A program made the translations under genes and the position numbers. A DNA stretch of 64,000 nucleotides from Cladocopium goreaui (Eukaryota; Sar; Dinophyceae; Suessiales; Symbiodiniaceae): positions 1-64,000 of the forward strand of contig CAMXCT020002660.1 of the NCBI GenBank assembly GCA_947184155.2, given 5' to 3'. Under the pieces are notes generated by a model. The model was not told the DNA's origin and did no database searches. It saw only the letters and a list, made by a program, of their open reading frames with translations. Below are positions 42,322-52,400 of this stretch, piece after piece (the first letter of the stretch is position 1; every line of letters starts with the position of its first letter).

Positions 42322-42642
42322 CTCCCCCCCCAAATTAGGGTTAAGGGAGGGTGGGCCGAAAGAAAAATTGGTTGTGGAATAAAGGTTTTTTTAAACCCTC
42401 CACTACCTCACCCTTGATACGAAAAATGCAACACGAATATCAAATGAGATGTTGATCCAAGGGAAGGTTGTGTTGTTTTGTTTTGGTTGTGTGAGTTGTC
42501 CATTTAAAATTGTTATTCAGAAAAACACGTGCTGCGCAAGATGTAACCCTTATAAATTGTTTTGTCCTGAGTTGCAAAATTTGTTGTTAAAAAAATTTGC
42601 GCTGTTCTTACAAAGATTGTGCTCTCACTCCGTGACAGCACT
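42322..42642 (-). repeat. YR element 2 repeat A2 (internal)
   Basis: 42355-42645 matches the 5' terminal repeat 48837-49161. The first 33 bp (42322-42354) are unmatched there. Confidence 0.88.
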
Positions 42643-43060
42643 CATCTTATATTAGAACAAACTCAGGCAAACATGTAAGGGTAAGCGCTACGCAAAGTTA
42701 TTAGGACAACTTACACAAAAACAAAACCCAACGATATCTGACGTACATATATATATATATATCCATGTAGTATATTTATATATGTGCATACGCCGGAAAA
42801 ATGAGATCTCGATGCGCAACGGAGTGACATGACGAATGTCAAACTTCAGAAATGATTTGAAAAATTTTGAAATGTTGGATCTTGAACGCACGCACTCAAA
42901 GCATCCTTTTTCTCCTCTCAGCTTGCTCTGTTTGGTCTGGGGAGTTTGCCGTTTCCGTTCGGTCACCAAGCAAGGCATATGACAGTTAGTCGGATCTGTT
43001 ATGCCGTTTTGTATTGTGAATCTCACAGCGGTGAGTTGTCACACATGTTGCTCAGTGGTT
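42643..43060 (-). repeat. YR element 2 repeat B1 (418 bp)
   Basis: Inner copy of the 418-bp repeat. The last codons of the pol ORF (43039-43060) lie within it. Confidence 0.93.
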
Positions 43061-46020
43061 GTTGTGAGCAGCATGTAAGGAGATCGGTGAAATTGGATAA
43101 GAGCATTCACTAAGTCAGCAGGAGCTTTGATAACACCGCCATCATCCAGGCCGAACCTCTGCATGGCTTCTTTCAAGCGGTTGCGGGACGGTAAGTCTGC
43201 TGGATTCGAATAAGAGCATACTCGTTCCGTCCAGGAGAAGGCTGGATATTGAAGATCCAGGTCAGCTAACATCCTAGACAATGATCGCATGGTGGGGGAG
43301 TGGCTGTTGGCCTTTATGGATGAAATCCTCGCCGACTCGTTGTCAATCCATTCGATGACCCTGCGATTTTGCAGGTGCTCACGGCGCGACCATTTGAGCA
43401 AAACTAAGCCCCATAGCTCCACCTGCGATATTATCTGTTCTCCAGCGTTTGCTAACCAATGGTCTACAAGAGCTTGCGGCACCTCAAGTTGAAATGCGAG
43501 GCGGACGTCGCCGTCAATCAGGACTGCCCCTGCAGTGGCAATGCCGTCTTCCCAGGCTCCGTCTGTAAAGACGACCACCGGGCGTCCCACATTCAAGACC
43601 GAATGAACGCGGGGGCGCTGTTCCAAAAGCATTGTTTTCGTGTACAAGCAGAGATTTTCCAAATCAGAAGCACGGAGATGCTGGGGTTTGTCGGCGAAAG
43701 GCATAAAAGCAGATACCAAATGCTTCATGCTCCGGCCCAAGTAGAAGCTGACTGCAAAATTGAGGAGCCCCTGGAGTTCGCTCGCTTTCGCAGCGGAAAT
43801 GTTTTTGTCCTTTGCCACCTGATCAAGCATCGCACACAGTTTTTCGATCCGACTTGTTTTGTTCCTTACAACCAAGGTGCCCAAGCTCATGCCACTAAGG
43901 TCAAACGTTACCCCAAGCAGGTCAAATGTCGCGGAGAAGTTGAGAGCTTTGTCACCTTCTTTTGCGTGGTCCCAACCAAGTAAGTCGAGCAGCGCACTAA
44001 AGGCCAACGACAGGACCCTGCAACCTTCCGATCGCTCCACCGTCGGGAAGTCATCAAAGTAGTGAGACGTAATGGCTTTGAGCAGTTTCGACAGCAGAAA
44101 CCAAAGGGCTTGTGATATGCGCACGAAACCGTAAACACTTCCGGTGCAGCCGAAGGGCAATGAAACACTTTTGTAAAACTGCCACTTCCCCCCAGAAGGA
44201 AATCCAACTATGGCATGGAGCTGATGGTCAGGCAGCACAGCTAGTTGTTTATAGGCTTTGCTGAGGTCGAAAGTTTTGCCAAGCCATTCCAAAGCTTCAG
44301 AATCTGAAAGTCCAGCTTCGCGCATAGCCCCTAGAACCATAGCTGCGGCGTAATCCACGTCTTGTAACTGGAGTTTCACGGTCGACGAATACGCTGAGTT
44401 AACTGCGCTCTGCTTTGCATCGTCTATGACCCTCACCTTTTGGCTGGCTCCTTGAAACAGGACGAAGCGTGGGTTCAGTGACCAACATTCGGTTCCCATC
44501 AGGACTGACATCTCAGCTTCGGAATATGGACCCTGCAAAAAGCCCTTTTCAACTTCAGAAGCTGTTGCCTCCAACAATGCATCTTCCTCGCTATTGGTAA
44601 GCGGTCTGGCTGTCTGCATTATGCTGGTTCTACGCCATCTGGCCGACGCCATCAGCTCATCTTCTGTCATGCTTGCCGGCACCAACAGCTGCTGGTATCC
44701 AGCCGGCGGTTCTTGCAATCCAACCAAAGGAACTCCAAATTTCAAAAGGTCGACAACACCCATGTCCCAGTAATTCTGTTGCTGTAGAAGCTGCTCAAAT
44801 AGCAGTATGTTTTTGCTATTGACACATCGACTGACGTCTGGGTGCAGGCTTGCTTTGAGTTCCTGCTCGCGCAGCTTAAGGTCCGTGGACAATTTCTTCA
44901 CATGAAAAACAGTAGACAAGCGCTCTTTGGCCAGCTTTGTAGGGCAAGTGCCAACTACTTGTACAATGGCGTCCTTTGTAATTTGATGTAGAAAGGAATC
45001 TTGGTCAATTGGGTGTTTTGCCTCTTGAGCTTTCTTTAAAAACTCTTCCGGTTCATGCCAAACGCCATACTTGAAGGTGGTTCTGGGCCTCTTGACAGGC
45101 CCTGCCTCCGGGTCCAGTTGCTGCTCAGTGTTGGTTTCCCCATGGTGTGGTGGAGCAGCAAGCAGTTTATGAGCAGGATGCGCAGAAACCTCACTCAGGT
45201 GTATGAACTCCTTGTACTCAGGCACCAGCGGGGGGTGTCGAATGCTTTGTTGACCCAAACCCAATCGGAGAAGATCTTTGAGTCTCAGTGACGGTGTCGG
45301 TTGGACACCCATTAGAGTTGATGCTTCAAGCACGCAATTTGCCATGCGCTTGCACAAAGTGCTTGGATATTCCGCCTCCGCTGCAGTGGGGAATATTACA
45401 CCCTGATCGCTCTTGTAAGGTTGCCATGAAGCATGCACATGGNNNNNNNNNNNNNNNNNNNNNNNNNNNNNNNNNNNNNNNNNNNNNNNNNNNNNNNNNN
45501 NNNNNNNNNNNNNNNNNNNNNNNNNNNNNNNNNNNNNNNNNNCATGCCTGGACGAGCATCGATTCAGTTCAATGTATGTAATGACATTGTCTTCCAACTG
45601 CTGACAAACCCTATCTATGAGGGAGTGTGAAGGCTCGCTCTGTGGCGTGAAACTCAAACCTGTCAAACGCTGTTTCTGCAATCGTATTCGATCCATTTTC
45701 TCTGCAAGTGGGATGATCCTTGCCTCACTTGACTCTGACCTGTCTGCCCTGGATTTGAGGTCCTCCAAAGACAGCGCATGTGCCTCGAAAAACAGTCGCC
45801 TGAAACGAGTGGTTGAAGCAGCTGATGGTGCATTCCCAAACGTAGTGGTCAAGAATGCTATCAGTGCAGTGTCATCATTTTGACCAGGTTGGTAGGTACT
45901 GCAGTACGCGTATGTTGCATAACTATTGATACCTGCAACCTCAAGCGCATCAACCTCTGTCTGATCAATTCCCAGTTCCAGTGCCCGATTTTGAAAGGCA
46001 ACTTTCGAATCTATGGCCAT
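43039..46020 (-). CDS. YR element 2 Gag / RT-RNase H, joined artificially across the gap
   Basis: The frame is open from ATG 46020 to 43039, but 45443-45542 is N. Before the gap is a Gag N-terminal domain like that of elements 1 and 3 (FRRLFFEAHAL, IIPLAEKMDRIRLQKQRLTGL, PSHSLIDRV). After it comes the end of the methyltransferase-like domain (H..HASWQPY, AEAEYPSTLCKRMA) and then RT (VRVIDDAKQS, FDLSKAYKQL near 44.25 kb, LPFGCTGSV, YFDD near 44.06 kb) and RNase H (FTDGAWEDG near 43.57 kb, WIDNESAR, YSNPADLPSR). The Gag zinc motifs and the methyltransferase core are missing in the gap, so the apparent single ORF is not evidence of a fused protein. Confidence 0.78.
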   Translation of the reverse strand: MAIDSKVAFQNRALELGIDQTEVDALEVAGINSYATYAYCSTYQPGQNDDTALIAFLTTTFGNAPSAASTTRFRRLFFEAHALSLEDLKSRADRSESSEARIIPLAEKMDRIRLQKQRLTGLSFTPQSEPSHSLIDRVCQQLEDNVITYIELNRCSSRHXXXXXXXXXXXXXXXXXXXXXXXXXXXXXXXXXXHVHASWQPYKSDQGVIFPTAAEAEYPSTLCKRMANCVLEASTLMGVQPTPSLRLKDLLRLGLGQQSIRHPPLVPEYKEFIHLSEVSAHPAHKLLAAPPHHGETNTEQQLDPEAGPVKRPRTTFKYGVWHEPEEFLKKAQEAKHPIDQDSFLHQITKDAIVQVVGTCPTKLAKERLSTVFHVKKLSTDLKLREQELKASLHPDVSRCVNSKNILLFEQLLQQQNYWDMGVVDLLKFGVPLVGLQEPPAGYQQLLVPASMTEDELMASARWRRTSIMQTARPLTNSEEDALLEATASEVEKGFLQGPYSEAEMSVLMGTECWSLNPRFVLFQGASQKVRVIDDAKQSAVNSAYSSTVKLQLQDVDYAAAMVLGAMREAGLSDSEALEWLGKTFDLSKAYKQLAVLPDHQLHAIVGFPSGGKWQFYKSVSLPFGCTGSVYGFVRISQALWFLLSKLLKAITSHYFDDFPTVERSEGCRVLSLAFSALLDLLGWDHAKEGDKALNFSATFDLLGVTFDLSGMSLGTLVVRNKTSRIEKLCAMLDQVAKDKNISAAKASELQGLLNFAVSFYLGRSMKHLVSAFMPFADKPQHLRASDLENLCLYTKTMLLEQRPRVHSVLNVGRPVVVFTDGAWEDGIATAGAVLIDGDVRLAFQLEVPQALVDHWLANAGEQIISQVELWGLVLLKWSRREHLQNRRVIEWIDNESARISSIKANSHSPTMRSLSRMLADLDLQYPAFSWTERVCSYSNPADLPSRNRLKEAMQRFGLDDGGVIKAPADLVNALIQFHRSPYMLLTTTTEQHV
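45443..45542. other. Assembly gap of 100 N
   Basis: Exactly 100 N, the usual placeholder for a gap of unknown size. By comparison with elements 1 and 3 it should hide roughly 1.3-1.7 kb (Gag C-terminus and most of the methyltransferase-like domain). Confidence 0.95.
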
Positions 46021-46514
46021 GCTTCAGCGCAAAACCACACTGTGTGCAAGGAAATAATGGTCAACTTGATGTTCTTCTAGTTGAACACGCCTACATTCAA
46101 AACTTCGTGATCAGCTCAAAAAGATGTTTATCAAGTGGGTGTGATTCGAGGAGCCGCACAAGGTTTCTGTTTCTGCTGCCTTGTGCAACGTGTTGCTGAT
46201 GAGCCATGGATGCACCACGAAGTTGAATGAGCTTTGTCACTTGGTTATGATTCCTCTGCCGCACGAGAACAAGTGGTTTCTTTGCTATCCAGACTTGCGT
46301 GATTTCCGTGGCTATCAACATGACGCAGCTTCAGTTATGAAAACCTTGGATGACTATCTCAAACGCATGTTAATGGAAAGTCTGACTTAATCACTGACCC
46401 ACTGATAGTATGCAAGCATCTTTTATACTTCGGCAGTGTGCGCTTTGGGATCGGCAACACCTTAAGGCCAACACTGCATTCCATTGGCATGGGCAAAAAA
46501 ACAAAATTAAAAAC
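46021..46514. other. Spacer between recombinase and Gag in YR element 2
   Basis: 494 bp in the same place as the spacer of element 1. No supported ORF or repeat seen. Confidence 0.5.
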
Positions 46515-46913
46515 TCAAAGGTCTCTCCTCGCAGCACGGTAAGCATGTGAACAGCTCGCGCAAACCACCACCTCAGGTGCTGATATCTCGTCCCTCGAGG
46601 CCCTGCTGAAAGAAGCCGTGGGGCTCCTGCCACACCAGAATTTCTCATCCTCTCCGGCCAGCAGGTGAATTACCTTTGAGCTTTTATTGATCAAACATTG
46701 GTCAGCTTCAATGTCGTCAGCCTCCAAGCGTCTGTACGTGGTCTTCTGACCCAAGCTTGAGTGCTCTCCATTTGACGAGGCCACAGAGGATGCATCCTCT
46801 GAATCACTGGAGCTGCTGTCACTGCTGCCTCCATCTCTCTCAAGAGCTGTCTCAAAAGCCAGCTGGAACAAACGACTGACCCTGGTCGCATCTGGGTCAA
46901 AGCCTTCTTGCAC
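46515..46913 (-). pseudogene. C-terminal part of YR element 2 recombinase, frameshifted
   Basis: Continues the recombinase after the Tyr motif in another frame: GFDPDATRVSRLF corresponds to GLFDPDDTRSGRI of element 1. An acidic Ser-rich run follows, then HLLAGEDEKFWCGR…VVCASC, matching the Cys-containing end of the element 1 protein. A frameshift near 46.92 kb separates it from the catalytic part. Confidence 0.75.
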
Positions 46914-48622
46914 AAGCCAATCTGGTTGTCCCGTGAGTAGATCATGGCAGACCTGTATTGGGCGTTGACATGATGTCCCAATGCCAATTGCTCATCCGCT
47001 GGGGTGCTTTTGGCCGCCCAGCTCAACAAGGTAGCCTTCAATCCATGCACTGTCAGAGATGAGGCTCTGTCACCTCCAACATGGGGCTCCAACAATTCAC
47101 GAAGCCAACCAGTTGCCTCTGCTGTGGACATGCGGGAGTCTATCCACGTGTGGTCGCTTTCCGACCAAGAATTCAGGAAGTAATTCCAAGATCCAACGTC
47201 TGCGGCATAACGTGACTTCATCCAGCTGTCCCCCCATGAGTCCTCAGCTGTAACATGGCCCAGCGCAGTAAATGGCAGAAGCTCCATTTGTTGCTCCTTT
47301 CCACGCGATGACTTGTGCTTTGAAGTCATGGCTTCAAGAAGGGTGACAGGTCCTGCTGTTGATATCTCCATTGAAATGACATACATTGAGTCATGCCATC
47401 TTGCCGCGGCAGTAAAGCAAAACAGCAAATGTCCAGCAATCAGTCGTCGATGCAATTCTGGGTCATTCAAACATATGTCCTCCAGTGCAGCTATCTCAGC
47501 AACCTTAAGCACCTGTGCAGGTTTCCTGAACCTCTTGGTCATGTAGCAAGAATGTGCTGCTCCCGTCACCCTTGGGCTGAGCATGTCTGTCAATGATGAC
47601 GATGTGAGCCCAATCAAAGCGTCTGCGAATCTCAGGGCCTCAACAAATTGTGAAGGTGTCGTGGGGCCTGCGCCTGAGTCCCTCAAATAACAGATGTAGG
47701 CATAGACAACCCTTTCATCTTGTTTGAACGGTGAACCACCTCCACTTGCCTGAAGCCAACATGAAAAACGCCATAATGCATTGCACCTCTTCAAGATTGT
47801 TCCTGTGGCCTTCGGTGAGAAAACATCCATGAAAACCTGAGACAACTCTGAGTCTGAGCACAGGGTACCTGCAAAGCTCCTCAAGGACTGTCCAAGGCGA
47901 GTGCAATCAAGGTCTAAGAGAACCATTGTTTTAAACCTGGCAAGTGCAACATGTCGAAAGTTGTCTGTCGATGACACTAAACGTGATGACTTGATGCGCT
48001 GCACTGTAAGTTCAGTGTGTTGAATCTGCGTGGGCACCGCACTGTCTGTTGAGCTTGCAGTGATGTGGTCAGCAAGTCCGACCAAAGGCAATTGTTGAAA
48101 TGATTGCAAACGATCCCAAAAGGGTTTCGGCCTAGCAAATAAACTTGCTAATGGTCCCTTCTGCCAAGGCTGTTTCAAGTCCGAAGTCAACTTATGGACG
48201 TGTCTTGATGCCAACTCGTCTGCAGTGCGTTTGACTGCTAAGCTCTCAGCCGACAAGGATCCTGGTTTGTTTGCAACAGACTTAGGCTTGGGGTGCAGAA
48301 AACGTGGCTCCTGTAAAGGCAAAGCATCGTGACGGTCCAAGGCTTCAAGTGATGAATCCAAAGTGTCAGTGTTGTCAAGATTGCCAAACAAGTTTTCCGT
48401 GTCTGGTAACTCAACTTGTTCCCAATTGCCATCTGTACTGGGGTCCACGCTGTCAACATCTTGCAAATCACTGGCAGACACGGCAGCGGCACTGCTAGCC
48501 CATCTACCACGAAAACCTTTGTGTTCCACAACCATCCTATTCCCAACTATGATCCCAGCAGCGATGCCTACAGTGATGTGTGTGATTGTGACAACACCAC
48601 TGATGGCACCCAGGCACTGCAC
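46691..48622 (-). CDS. Tyrosine recombinase of YR element 2 (frameshifted C-terminus)
   Basis: 643-codon frame; homology to element 1 supports it only down to about 46.92 kb. The N-terminus has a hydrophobic stretch (ITVGIAAGIIVG), and the start codon is uncertain. The catalytic residues are Arg in AARWHDSMYV near 47.40 kb, box II HGLKATLLSWAAK near 47.03 kb (Lys instead of Arg, as in element 1), LGHH near 46.97 kb and the Tyr nucleophile in MIYSRD near 46.94 kb. After this the reading frame slips. Apart from that slip it looks intact. Confidence 0.8.
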   Translation of the reverse strand: MQCLGAISGVVTITHITVGIAAGIIVGNRMVVEHKGFRGRWASSAAAVSASDLQDVDSVDPSTDGNWEQVELPDTENLFGNLDNTDTLDSSLEALDRHDALPLQEPRFLHPKPKSVANKPGSLSAESLAVKRTADELASRHVHKLTSDLKQPWQKGPLASLFARPKPFWDRLQSFQQLPLVGLADHITASSTDSAVPTQIQHTELTVQRIKSSRLVSSTDNFRHVALARFKTMVLLDLDCTRLGQSLRSFAGTLCSDSELSQVFMDVFSPKATGTILKRCNALWRFSCWLQASGGGSPFKQDERVVYAYICYLRDSGAGPTTPSQFVEALRFADALIGLTSSSLTDMLSPRVTGAAHSCYMTKRFRKPAQVLKVAEIAALEDICLNDPELHRRLIAGHLLFCFTAAARWHDSMYVISMEISTAGPVTLLEAMTSKHKSSRGKEQQMELLPFTALGHVTAEDSWGDSWMKSRYAADVGSWNYFLNSWSESDHTWIDSRMSTAEATGWLRELLEPHVGGDRASSLTVHGLKATLLSWAAKSTPADEQLALGHHVNAQYRSAMIYSRDNQIGLCKKALTQMRPGSVVCSSWLLRQLLREMEAAVTAAPVIQRMHPLWPRQMESTQAWVRRPRTDAWRLTTLKLTNV

Positions 48623-48836
48623 AGCCGTAGCTACAAGTGGGTCCAGTACTACTTGTAGCAGACTGGTCTACCTCTGCTTGACCTGCCTCTGGATCTGAGG
48701 TCTGGTCCAATCCGGGTGTGAGAACAATGGGAACGCCAAGTCGGTGTGCAACTTCAGTAAGGATCAAAAACAACAGCGAGATGATGTGATGATTCGTAAG
48801 TGCTGCAATCTGTCTCGTGTCCATTGACCCCCTGAT

Positions 48837-49161
48837 GCCGAAAGAAAAATTGGTTGTGGAATAAAGGTTTAAAGAAAGAAAAATTGGTTGTGGAATAAAG
48901 GTTTTTTAAACCCTCCACTACCTCACCCTTGATACGAAAAATGCAACACGAATATCAAATGAGATGTTGATCCAAGGGAAGGTTGTGTTGTTTTGTTTTG
49001 GTTGTGTGAGTTGTCCATTTAAAATTGTTATTCAGAAAAACACGTGCTGCGCAAGATGTAACCCTTATAAATTGTTTTGTCCTGAGTTGCAAAATTTGTT
49101 GTTAAAAAAATTTTGCGCTGTTCTTACAAAGATTGTGCTCTCACTCCGTGACAGCACTCAT
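48837..49161 (-). repeat. YR element 2 repeat A1 (5' terminus)
   Basis: Matches 42355-42645. It differs by a short tandem duplication near 48841-48902 (AAAGAAAAATTGGTTGTGGA repeated) and a few bases. Confidence 0.9.
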
Positions 49162-49488
49162 TCCTGTGATGTCACTCCAAAATGGATACCATGGCAGGGA
49201 AAAACTGTACAGCCATGAAAGGTGTGAATCGATTTGAATCTTGCCTTGAACATCCAATTTTATGGCTTGAGAAGTTATTGAAGTAAAGTTTTAATTCATC
49301 CAAACTGTGCAGAAATTTTGTGCATTGAAGTTCATTTGGATAGGTTAATGCATAATATGCGTCAAAGCTTTGGTGTGTTCAATGGGTGCGATGCCTGCCA
49401 AGTTTGTCATAGACAGGTATGCCTCCCGGCAAGCAAATTTGAAAAAAGAAAGACATGACCTATGCGTCAATGCGAGTCATCCAGAAGT
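49162..49488. other. Flank between YR element 2 and the SGNH/KptA ORF
   Basis: 327 bp without an ORF. It contains the family-B hairpin TGCC-TCCC-GGCA at 49420-49431, outside coding sequence. Confidence 0.55.
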
Positions 49489-52400
49489 TCAGGTCCAGCG
49501 CCAATACCAGCCACGCTGTTGGTTCCAGTACCATGTGTAGCGGTAGCCTTGAACCCAGTAGGAATCTCCTTCGTAGTCACCATAGGCCACACCTCCCAGT
49601 GGGCTTCTGCCTTGCTTGCCCTTTCCCTTCTGCTGTCCCTTCCCCTTTGTTTGTCCTCCACCTTTGTAGTGGCCTTTTCCACCCTGGCCTTGACCGTAAG
49701 GACCTGCGCGAGCAGGCTTCCCAAGGTTTGGCTCGAACTGCTCGTGATGGGGTCGTTCATGTTCAGGTCGACTAACGGTTCCAGTCGCATGGGGTAGACT
49801 GACCTCCCGGTCGTCGCCTGTGGTCTCAGACTCTTTGTGCGTCTGTTGGGAGGCAAAGTTCGACCACTGCAGCTTGCTGAACTCCACCAATTCCTTTGCA
49901 ATCTCTTTGGCATCGGCTGCATCTGGCACGAAGTCACGGTTGCCCCAGCCATAAACAATGGGTAGGGGTCTTTGCTTCGGCTTGATGAACTTCGCCACGT
50001 AGACTGCGAATTGGCCAATGTCGAGGAAGACGCCCCGATGTGACACAAACACCTCGGTATGAAGATCCAAGGGTTGGTCGGGCTCCCGCTCCGACGATGG
50101 CACGAAGATCAATTTGGTGGCCATCTCCAGCTTTTCTCCAAGGACCTGCGCCTTGGTGCGCTCAATGGTCGGGCTCACACAGCCAGCCAGACGCTCAATG
50201 AAGAGCAATGCCTCCGGCACCAAGTTTTGATTCGCCGCATTGAACTGAAAGAACGGGTCGCGGACGAGTCTGTCAACAAGGTCTTTGAAGCCCCTTTTCT
50301 TGAAAGATCTGACATAGTTGCGGGCCATATCTCTCAAGTTGCCATAGGTGCTTCTGGTCCGGACGGCGGTCGGAGAAGATGAAGATCCCTTCTCTGGCTG
50401 CCTGGCGACTCTGCCTCTTCGAGGGTGATTGAAAATCACTTTGTCCATGGAGAAGGGCACTCCTCTGGAGCGGGCCATCGCCTCCCGGCGGGCAACCTCA
50501 GTGGCGATGTTGGCATCTGTCACGGGTTCCATTTGCCTGAAACACCGCGGACATTTCAAATGCCCGTCCATCATGAGGTATCCGCATATCGGGTGCCTGC
50601 AACGCACCTGAGGCGAGTCCTGGATCTGGTTGTAGGAGATGTCCTTGAATTGCAACTCAAATCCATGTCGGCCCTGGCCTTGGCTCCAGTTTCCACCAGC
50701 GGGGCCGTTCCGTCCACGACGCTGAAATCCACACGCATCTGTGCTCGTCATGGCGGCCATCTTTGCAACGGTGTAACCGGGCACCAGCTGTGAACCTGAT
50801 GCCGGCTCACCCTCCCGGGTGGCGGTGCTTTTCTCCACCTCGATGTCTTCTCGCCTGGAAAAGGGGAGGAGCTTGCCGAACTCAATGCGCTGCTTGATGC
50901 CTTCAAAGTTCACCTGAGCATTCTCCATCAGCATGTCCATGCGGCTGAGGAGGATGTCATTGGGATCAAACTCGGCCTTCGCCTGTTTCAGGACCTCTTG
51001 ATAGGCTTTCCTGTGGTTGACGTAGGCTCGGTTGATGTAAAAGAATTCGCCGGATCTCGTATCAAATGCGTTGATCATGGGGAGGTTCGAGATCCAATCT
51101 GGCGAGAGGATGGCCTCATCAGTTGCGAAGAGCTTGTAGCCCATTTGCATCATGAGCTCCATGTCAAACGCGATGGCGATTGGCCTCCCGGCCCGCGTGC
51201 CTTGCAACTTTTTCATTTCCGCTTTCCAGGGCGGTGTTGAGTTGAAAAAGTTGTGGGCTCTGCCGGTTTTGTATGGGAAGCCGCCAGGGATGAGGCCAAA
51301 CTTGATGATGGAGTTGAAGGCAGCTTGATCACAGGTGTGATACACCACTCTGGGGAACTTGTGCCACACAGGCGAGCCTTCCGGCATCGCGGAGAAGGCG
51401 GGGTGAACCGATGGGTCGTCAACCTTGGTCTCGTCAAAGTTCTCATCGAATGTGAACATCGTTTTGATCATGGTCGACATCCCCCCTTGCTCCACGAGAA
51501 AGGCCCGATGGCCCTGAATGGCCCTGATCCTCACTGGCGTCCACCTGAGCTTTCCGGACGACATGCCATTCACCTGGACTCTGAAGCGGCGCATCGGTGA
51601 GTTGCGCACAACCATCAAAACTTCTTCTTCTCGGAGATGCGCAAAATCTCCTTGGAGATGTCTCACCAACGCCTTGAAGTCCATAGACAAATCAGTCCTC
51701 CGAATCTCTGGTGAAGGCCTACTGTGAAACAAGCGGTGGCCACGGAGGTAGTCGGACATAGCTTGGGAAATCGAGCTAAGCCTCCCGTAGCCCACCTTCC
51801 GCCCAGGAACTCCTGCCATGTTGTCCGGCTCAATCCACACCAGATCCTGCGCTGAGGCAAACTTTGACGTGTCGAACTGCTCAGTGCTTGGGCCATGTCC
51901 CTCATCGACAACCTTCAATCTTTTGGGCATGGCCTTCTTCGCCGCTTTGGACTTCGGCTTGAGCTTGGTGGCCGGGTCAGGAGGCGTGGCTCCCGCCGAC
52001 GCTGCTGCTGTGGTGTCAGTTCGCCATGTCTTTGCCGATGATGTGCTCTGGGCCATTTCGGTCTTCCACGTCTTTGCCGATGATGAGCTCTGGACCATCT
52101 TGTTGCCCTGATCATCAACCTCCATGGGCTCCGGGTCCCCCCGTGCATCAGACTTCTCGGCCTGCATAGAAGAGACCTTGTTGATCACGGCCATGTCATC
52201 ATCGTCATCATCGTCAATTGCCTCGACCTGTCCCTCTTCGACGTCGTGGAACTCCTCTTCCTCAACAACCTCCAGCAATGCAATTGTCTCGAGGTCGTCA
52301 AGGTCAAGATCCTTCTCTTCTTCATGAACTGGATCACTGGCCACGACTCCCGGCGGGCGTTTGTCATCCTCGATGAGGTCCCAGCCCTTGAACTCCTCCT

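Larger units (their letters stand above)
41904..49161 (-). mobile_element. YR retroelement 2, complete ends, with assembly gap
   Basis: Minus-strand order: A1 (49161-48837), tyrosine recombinase (frameshifted), Gag fused across a gap to methyltransferase end-RT-RNase H, then B1 (43060-42643), A2 (42642-42322) and B2 (42321-41904). The layout equals element 1, but sequence differs throughout, so it is a separate subfamily. Both outer edges and the internal B1-A2 junction share CAT (ATG on the minus strand), the likely crossover triplet. Confidence 0.88.
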
